Under the pieces are notes generated by a model, which was not told where the DNA came from, did not search any database, and worked only from the letters and a program-made list of their open reading frames with translations. DNA of 64,000 bases from Cumulibacter manganitolerans (GTDB lineage: Bacteria; Actinomycetota; Actinomycetes; Mycobacteriales; Antricoccaceae): positions 1 through 64,000 of the forward strand of contig NZ_WBKP01000011.1 in NCBI RefSeq assembly GCF_009602465.1, in the 5' to 3' direction. Below, in pieces: positions 58,647 through 64,000 of the stretch. Each line of letters opens with the position of its first letter. Within the stretch, counting starts at the first letter, position 1. The position numbers and the translations under genes are program-made.

Positions 58647-61232
58647 TCAGTGCTTCAGGGCGCCGTCGAGGTGACGGGCGATGAACTCGTCGATCGGTAC
58701 CGGCTCGCCGATCAGGTAGCCCTGGGCGACGTCTACGCCGAGCTCGCGCACCAGCCGTAGGGCCTCCTTCGAGGACACCCACTCGGCGACGGTCCGTTTT
58801 CCCAGGTCACGGGCTACGGTAACCATCGAGCGGATGATAGCGCGGTCCTTCGCCGATTGCGGAGCGTTCTTCACGAAATCGCCGTCGATCTTCACCCACT
58901 CGAACGCCATGTGCTTCAGATAGCGGAACGAGCCGTACCCGGAGCCGAAGTCGTCGAGGGCGAACTCGATGTTCATCGCCGCGGCCCGCTCGGCGAACTC
59001 CCGCGCCTGGGTGATGTCCTGGATGGCCGCCGTCTCGGTCATCTCGACGACGAGCTCGCCGGGCTGGACGCCGCCGATGTCGGCGATGGCCTCGGCGATG
59101 GCCTGCTCTACGAGGGCGTTTCCGATCGACGACCCGGAGACGTTGAAGCCGAGGGTGAAGCCCGGGTTGTACTCGCGGATCACCGGCAGCAGCGCGATCG
59201 CGTGCCGGGCGACCCAGGCGTCCAGCTCGGTGATCAGCCCGGTCCGTTCGGCGATGTAGATGAAGCGCCCCGGCGGCACCAGCTCGTGGTCGTCGGCCAG
59301 TCGCACGAGCACCTCCGCGCCCTTGATGCGATCCGACTGCAGGTCCAGCAGCGGCTGCAGGTGCAGCTCGAACAGGCCCTCGTCGATAGCCCGCTGCAGC
59401 CGGGGCTTCCAGGCCATCCGGGCGCCCGTCAGGGGCTGGTCGGGATCGATCTCGGACAGCATCGCGTATCCGTTGCGGCCGGCGTCCTTGGCGTCGTACA
59501 TCAGCATGTCGGCCAGATCGGCGGGGTCGGATCCACGGGTCGCGGCGCCGGCGAACGTCGTCACGCCGACGCTCGCCGTCACGCGGGGGGAGGCGCCGTC
59601 GATGGCGGCGATCGCGTCGGGCACCAGCTTGACCACCGCCGCCGCCTTCGCCTCCGCGGTCTGCGCGTCGGCGTCGGGCAGCAGCACGGCGAACTCGTCG
59701 CCGCCGAGCCGTGCGACGAGGTCGGTGCGCCGGAAGGACCGTCGGAGGATGGCCGCGATCGACGCGAGCAACTGGTCGCCGACCGCGTGCCCGAGCCGGT
59801 CGTTGACCTCCTTGAAGTGGTCGACGTCCAGCACCAGGAGGGCGCCGTGCGGGCCGAACTGCTCGCAGCGGTCCAGGTGCAGCTGCAGGGCGTGGTCGAA
59901 CTGCCGCCGGTTGGCCAGCCCGGTCAACGCGTCGTGCTCAGCCATGTGCGCCAGCTGCGCCTCGAAGCGGCGCTGGTCGGAGATGTCGATGACGTGCATG
60001 AGCACGGTCGGGACGCCGTCGTACTCGAACACCGCGCGGCTGCTGATGGAGACCGGCAGGGTCCCGCCGTCCGGCGCGTCGAGCGCCCAGTCGTCGGTCT
60101 GCTGCTCACCGCGCAGGTCGACGACCCGCGTGAGGTGCCGCCGCAGGTCGTCGCCGAACCGGCTGAGCTGGTCGAGGCGCAGCCCGGCCAGCCGCTCCGG
60201 CGAGCGGCGCACCATCACGCCGAACCGGTCGTTGGCGCGCAGGATCGTGCCGTCCGGCCGGAGGGTCAGCAGGCCGTGCGGGGCGTCGGTGAACAGCTGC
60301 TCGGCGCGGTCGCGGGCGACGCGCACGTCCCTGAAGTGCGCGCGGCGTTCGTACGCCGCGGTGGCCAGCAGCATCGGCAGGCTGGTGGCCAGCAGCATGT
60401 AGGCCTGCAGGACCAGCGCCCGTTGCGCCGGGTCGGCCACCGCGCCGATGGCGCCGCCGGCGCCCAGCAGGGTGAGCACGAGGGTGCTCAACGCGACGAG
60501 GTGGCCCCACAGCGCGGCCCATGGCACCGGCATGCGGAAGCCCACCCACGCCAGGACGGCCAGCATGAGGTAGGACAGCGGCAACGCCTGGCCCGGCCCG
60601 AACACCACCCAGAGCGTCCCGGCCGTGAGCGTGGCCAGCACCACCACCTCGACCGGCCGCGGCCGCGTCACGACACGGTGCCAGCGCCGCAGTGCCAGCG
60701 CCGGTCCGGTGACCACGACGATGGCGGTGGAGTACCGCACCAGCCACGCGAGCATCTCCATCCAGGTGATCGGCGTGCCGCGGACGGCGACGGCGAGCAT
60801 CCCGACCAGGCCGCTCGCGACGGCCGCCGCCGCGGCGGAGGCCAGCAGCCGCGTCACGTCGCCGACGGTCTGCATCCGCGCGGATGCGACGGAGCCGTCG
60901 TCGCCGATGTTCGAGCCGAGCAGCGAGCCGCTGCGGGTCAGCCGTGCGTTGACGGCCCGCGCGGCGAGCGGCCCGACGGTGTGGGCGATGGCGAACAGCA
61001 TCCCTGCGGCCCACCCGTGGCCGGTGGCGACGGCGCCGACCAGTGACAGGACGCCGGCCAGCAGCGCGCCGTAGATCGTCTCGGAGCGGTTGCGGGCGGT
61101 CAGCGCCCAGTAGGTGGACACGCCCGCGGCGGGCCAGTAGACGGCCAGGCCGGTCGACCCCAGCTGCTCGAGGCGCCCGATCAGGTACATCGTCAGGTAC
61201 AGCGCCGCATACCCCAGCCATCGGCCAGCCAT
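58647..61232 (-). CDS. Membrane-bound GGDEF-EAL c-di-GMP enzyme (MASE1-PAS-GGDEF-EAL)
   Basis: This 861-residue protein has an N-terminal MASE1-type membrane sensor (eight or so TM helices, about 5-295), a PAS domain (about 305-425), a GGDEF domain with intact GGDEF (510-514) and product-inhibition site RRTD (501-504), and an EAL domain. The EAL signature reads EVL (640-642), a common active variant, and the catalytic MTET, DDFGSGYG and VKIDGDFV are preserved. Both synthesis and hydrolysis of c-di-GMP are therefore possible. 64 bp before the GT2 gene; probably one operon. Confidence 0.95.
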   Translation of the reverse strand: MAGRWLGYAALYLTMYLIGRLEQLGSTGLAVYWPAAGVSTYWALTARNRSETIYGALLAGVLSLVGAVATGHGWAAGMLFAIAHTVGPLAARAVNARLTRSGSLLGSNIGDDGSVASARMQTVGDVTRLLASAAAAAVASGLVGMLAVAVRGTPITWMEMLAWLVRYSTAIVVVTGPALALRRWHRVVTRPRPVEVVVLATLTAGTLWVVFGPGQALPLSYLMLAVLAWVGFRMPVPWAALWGHLVALSTLVLTLLGAGGAIGAVADPAQRALVLQAYMLLATSLPMLLATAAYERRAHFRDVRVARDRAEQLFTDAPHGLLTLRPDGTILRANDRFGVMVRRSPERLAGLRLDQLSRFGDDLRRHLTRVVDLRGEQQTDDWALDAPDGGTLPVSISSRAVFEYDGVPTVLMHVIDISDQRRFEAQLAHMAEHDALTGLANRRQFDHALQLHLDRCEQFGPHGALLVLDVDHFKEVNDRLGHAVGDQLLASIAAILRRSFRRTDLVARLGGDEFAVLLPDADAQTAEAKAAAVVKLVPDAIAAIDGASPRVTASVGVTTFAGAATRGSDPADLADMLMYDAKDAGRNGYAMLSEIDPDQPLTGARMAWKPRLQRAIDEGLFELHLQPLLDLQSDRIKGAEVLVRLADDHELVPPGRFIYIAERTGLITELDAWVARHAIALLPVIREYNPGFTLGFNVSGSSIGNALVEQAIAEAIADIGGVQPGELVVEMTETAAIQDITQAREFAERAAAMNIEFALDDFGSGYGSFRYLKHMAFEWVKIDGDFVKNAPQSAKDRAIIRSMVTVARDLGKRTVAEWVSSKEALRLVRELGVDVAQGYLIGEPVPIDEFIARHLDGALKH

Positions 61233-61309
61233 CCGCCCTCATTTCCCTGCTCAGCCCGCAGAATCATACCGTCGCGGACGCCGCCCGCGGGTGGCGATAG
61301 ACTCGGCCG

Positions 61310-62401
61310 GTGACCGAACGAGCACCGAAGCTGGATCTGCGCCAGGACGCCGTATCGCTGACCGCATCCCTCGTCGACATCGAGTCGGTGTCCGGCAACG
61401 AGGGGCCCCTCGCCGATGCCATCGAGGCGGCGCTGCGCGAGCTGGGGTACCTCGAGGTGCTGCGCTGCGGTGACGCGGTGCTCGCCCGCACCGAGACCGG
61501 CAAGGACCGCCGGGTCGTGCTCGCGGGGCACATCGACACCGTGCCGGTCGCGGACAACCTGCCCAGCGAGGTGCGCGGCGAGCGGATCTACGGCTGCGGT
61601 ACGTCGGACATGAAGTCCGGCGACGCCGTGATGCTGCGGCTCGCGGCCACCCTGCGGGACGCGGCGTACGACGTCACCTACATCTTCTACGACAACGAAG
61701 AGGTCGCCGCCGACAAGAACGGCCTCGGCCGGGTGGCGCGGGAGTACCGCCACTGGCTGTACGGCGACCTGGCCGTCGTCCTCGAGCCGACCGACGGCAT
61801 CCTCGAAGCGGGGTGCCAGGGCACGCTACGCGCCCGCGTGCGCACGAGCGGGCAGCGGGCACACAGCGCTCGTTCCTGGCTGGGGGACAACGCCATCCAC
61901 AAGATGGGCTCGTTGCTGACGCGCCTGCAGGACTACCAGCCGGAGACCCACGTCATCGACGGCTTGGAGTATCGGGAGGGGCTGAACGCGGTCCGCATCG
62001 ACGGCGGCGTCGCCGGCAACGTCATTCCCGACGAATGCACCGTGCACGTGAACTTCCGGTACGCGCCGGACCGGTCGGCCGCCGACGCCGAGGAGCTCGT
62101 GCGCGGCTTCTTCGAGGGGCACGACGTCGAGATCACCGACAACTCGCCGGCCGCGCTGCCGGCGCTCGGCGATCCGCTGATGCAGGACTTCGTCGCGCAC
62201 GTCGACCGCCCGATCGTCGCGAAGTACGGCTGGACGGACGTCTCGAGGTTCAGCGCGTTCAAGATCCCCGCGATCAACTATGGGCCCGGCGAGCCCAACC
62301 TCGCGCACAAGCCGGAGGAGTCCGCCCGGACGACGCTGATCGAGGAGGCTGAGCGGACCCTGGCGGCGTTCCTCACCACGCCGTACGGCGACGCGGGCTA
62401 G
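61310..62401 (+). CDS. dapE: Succinyl-diaminopimelate desuccinylase
   Basis: This 363-residue M20 metallopeptidase-fold enzyme has zinc ligands in LAGHIDTVPVADN and GTSDMKSGDAVML, and the catalytic FYDNEEVAADKNG. The C-terminal histidine lies in LAHKPEE. Actinobacterial DapE length. GTG 61310 starts the protein. Completes a dapC/dapD/dapE set within 10 kb. Its stop overlaps the stop of the convergent lipoprotein gene. Confidence 0.95.
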   Translation: MTERAPKLDLRQDAVSLTASLVDIESVSGNEGPLADAIEAALRELGYLEVLRCGDAVLARTETGKDRRVVLAGHIDTVPVADNLPSEVRGERIYGCGTSDMKSGDAVMLRLAATLRDAAYDVTYIFYDNEEVAADKNGLGRVAREYRHWLYGDLAVVLEPTDGILEAGCQGTLRARVRTSGQRAHSARSWLGDNAIHKMGSLLTRLQDYQPETHVIDGLEYREGLNAVRIDGGVAGNVIPDECTVHVNFRYAPDRSAADAEELVRGFFEGHDVEITDNSPAALPALGDPLMQDFVAHVDRPIVAKYGWTDVSRFSAFKIPAINYGPGEPNLAHKPEESARTTLIEEAERTLAAFLTTPYGDAG

Positions 62402-63066
62402 TAGCCCTTGCCGTTCGGGTTCCAGGTGATGTGCACGTCACCGTCCTTGTTGTCGTAGTGCATCTCCAGCGGGCTCTGGGTCTGCGGAATCTTGAACAAC
62501 AGGTCGCCGAAGGCGTAGTTGCGGGTCGCGTCCGGTCGGTTCCCGATCGGGGTCTTGCCCGCCAGCCAGTCTGTGGTGCCCCCCTCGCCGGTGGGCTCCA
62601 GGGGCTCGGGATGGTAGGTCTGGCCGTCGACGATCATCGTGAACTCGTCGCGCAGGATGATGTCGGAGCCGCCCTCGCCGTTGAAGTAGACGTTGACGCG
62701 GTAGCCGCCCTCCTGGGCGTCGTACGCCGGCTCCTCGGTCGACAGCACGATCCAGCCGGGGTACTTGTTCACGTAGCCGACGATCACGCCGTACTTGAAC
62801 GGCGACGACGCGTCGCTCAGCCCGAACCCGTCGGGCTCCTGCGAGGGCAGGATCTCGCGGCCGTTGGCGTCCGTGGGCGCCGCCGAGGACGACTCGGCGG
62901 ACCCGCTCTCGCTCGCGCCGGAGGACTCGGGGTGCGATGCGTCCGCGCTGGCGCTCGCGGCGACGGAGCTGCGCGTCGAGCCCTCCTCGGCGGTCGCGTC
63001 GCTGCATCCTGCCGTGAGCGCGATCGTGGCGGCGGCCAGGACGGCGGCGATGGAACGGGTCTTCAT
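62398..63066 (-). CDS. Lipoprotein with Ser-rich linker
   Basis: This 222-residue protein has a signal peptide with lipobox LTAGC (C21), a Ser/Ala-rich linker (about 22-70) and a beta-rich C-terminal domain (GVIVGYVNKYPGWIVLST; YRVNVYFNGEGGSDIILRDE). This domain is similar in kind to DUF4352-type immunoglobulin-like domains of actinobacterial lipoproteins. Function unknown. Confidence 0.8.
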   Translation of the reverse strand: MKTRSIAAVLAAATIALTAGCSDATAEEGSTRSSVAASASADASHPESSGASESGSAESSSAAPTDANGREILPSQEPDGFGLSDASSPFKYGVIVGYVNKYPGWIVLSTEEPAYDAQEGGYRVNVYFNGEGGSDIILRDEFTMIVDGQTYHPEPLEPTGEGGTTDWLAGKTPIGNRPDATRNYAFGDLLFKIPQTQSPLEMHYDNKDGDVHITWNPNGKGY

Positions 63067-63171
63067 CTGCTGTGTCTCCTCGAGGATGGCGCTGAGAAAT
63101 GCGGTCGTCGGCCCGCCGTGGAGGTGGGCCGCGCAGTCGGACGTCGCGTTGGGCGGGACGGCTCCCCGCGA

Positions 63172-63861
63172 TCAGGAATCGCGACGTAGCGCACGTCCGG
63201 CGCGCAGATCGCCGGCGATCCGGGTGGCTCGCCGGCCGACCAGCTCGGCCGCCCTCAGGTCGATGTCGGTCGGCGGCAGCTCGCCGTTGCGTGACACGGA
63301 GGCGGCGCCGTACGGATTGCCCGCCTCGATCTGGCTCGGCTCGGTGTAGCCGGGCGGCACGATGATCCCACCCAGGTGGCACACCATCGTATAGATCGAC
63401 ATCAATGTCGTCTCCTGGCCGCCGTGCGCGGTGGCGCTGGAGGTGAACGCGGCGAACACCTTCTCGGCGAACGCGTTGGCGCCCCAGAGCTCGCCCCAGG
63501 TGTCGATGAAGGCCTGCAGCTGCGACGAGACGTGCCCGAAGCGTGTCGGGGTGCCGAGCAGGATCACATCGGCGGCGCCGACGTCGTCGAGGGTGGCGAC
63601 GGGGATGCGCTCGGTCGCGTCGCGGTGCCGGGCCCACAGCGGGTTGCGCTCGATGACCTCCCGCGGCACCGTCTCGGCGACGCGCACCGTCCGGACGCTG
63701 CCGCCCGCGGCACGCGCGCCGTCCGCGACGGACTGCGCGAGCGCGTGCACGCTGCCGGTCGCGGAGTAGTAGATGACCGCGACCTTGAGCGGATCGTCGC
63801 GGCGCCGAGTCGTCGGCGCCGAGCCGAGCACGGTCGTACGCCGCAGGTCTTCATCGCGCAT
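63172..63861 (-). CDS. wrbA: NAD(P)H:quinone oxidoreductase WrbA type
   Basis: This 229-residue flavodoxin-like protein has an FMN-binding loop YYSATGSVHALAQ, GTPTRFGHVSSQLQAFIDT and FTSSATAHGGQETTL. The last two are WrbA signatures. The first ~24 residues (RRTTVLGSAPTTRRRDD) are extra compared with standard WrbA, and no start codon exists at the usual position, so the extension seems real. Reduces quinones by two electrons, like qorB in the same window. Confidence 0.92.
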   Translation of the reverse strand: MRDEDLRRTTVLGSAPTTRRRDDPLKVAVIYYSATGSVHALAQSVADGARAAGGSVRTVRVAETVPREVIERNPLWARHRDATERIPVATLDDVGAADVILLGTPTRFGHVSSQLQAFIDTWGELWGANAFAEKVFAAFTSSATAHGGQETTLMSIYTMVCHLGGIIVPPGYTEPSQIEAGNPYGAASVSRNGELPPTDIDLRAAELVGRRATRIAGDLRAGRALRRDS

Positions 63862-63932
63862 TAACCAGCTCCATAGGTGATGTTCGAAGTAACGCCGCGC
63901 GGCGCCCTGCGGGTGCTCAGTACCGTGAGCCT

Positions 63933-64000
63933 ATGACATCCCTGGATCCAGACCGCCGCCCCGACCAGCGCGTCACCGAGCGCCACCGCGGCCCGGTGAC
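63933..64000 (+). CDS. Start of a LOG/TIGR00730 family gene (partial)
   Basis: ATG 63933 opens a frame that runs off the window: MTSLDPDRRPDQRVTERHRG then PVT. The TERxxGPV segment is characteristic of the N-terminus of actinobacterial LOG-family (cytokinin riboside monophosphate phosphoribohydrolase-like) proteins, which follow dapE in mycobacteria. Only 22 residues are visible. Confidence 0.6.
   Translation, partial: MTSLDPDRRPDQRVTERHRGPV

Overview
The window is chromosomal DNA of a high-GC actinobacterium. The evidence is G/C-ending codons throughout, frequent GTG starts, mshB (mycothiol synthesis), a 7Fe ferredoxin next to a dapC-type aminotransferase, a mycobacterial-type dapD, and a PIN-PhoH protein. 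The housekeeping genes follow the order I recall from Mycobacterium tuberculosis (phoH2, glpX, DUF4245, xseB/xseA, Rv1109c-like, ispH, DUF6542, ychF, then typA, mshB, fdxA, dapC, dapD, dapE, LOG). The accessory genes between them are not mycobacterial-like. I cannot name the genus.

Layout. 1-390: remnants, namely a 5'-truncated MFS gene and a small DUF2783-like gene, closed by a 30-bp perfect palindrome. 391-12983: a catabolic island with an MFS importer, a GntR/FCD repressor, and a molybdenum hydroxylase with one FAD subunit, one 2x[2Fe-2S] subunit and two different large subunits. It continues with a crotonase-fold protein, an SDR without the usual catalytic residues, a membrane-anchored CoxG-like protein, an alpha/beta hydrolase and a class III CoA-transferase. 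Copies of the palindrome TGGTATACCA precede the MFS gene, lie between the two divergent operons and precede the SDR gene, so they define a probable GntR regulon. 12993-25608: lipoprotein and HMG-CoA lyase, then phoH, glpX, DUF4245, xseBA, a Lys/Ala/Pro-rich lipid-droplet-type protein, ispH, DUF6542, rmuC, alkA and ychF.

25626-47643: accessory stretch. It holds an ECF41 sigma factor with its COE partner and an exact ECF41-type promoter, a crotonase, RecQ, ArfB, HchA, an AhpD-like protein, TetR with an SPW-repeat protein and a palindromic operator/promoter, a CorA variant, a tyrosine phosphatase, a FUSC protein, hydrolases, a DHA2 exporter, a DUF429 protein with a RusA-like tail, an acyl-CoA synthetase, an SGNH hydrolase and Kup.

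47770-64000: typA, mshB, DUF6113, then a LuxR/TrmB-like regulator followed by an unannotated 44-aa secreted peptide gene (ending CAFCWPTNR) with a structured leader and a strong terminator. Then come fdxA, dapC, qorB, a crotonase, dapD, a c-di-GMP enzyme with a processive-type GT2 and a small membrane protein, dapE, a lipoprotein, wrbA and the start of a LOG-family gene.

The two most interesting systems are the regulator/secreted-peptide pair at 51.2-52.4 kb, which could be a peptide-signalling or RiPP-like locus, and the TGGTATACCA regulon around the dual-large-subunit molybdenum hydroxylase, whose substrate is unknown. All functional calls come from reading motifs; no database search was run.
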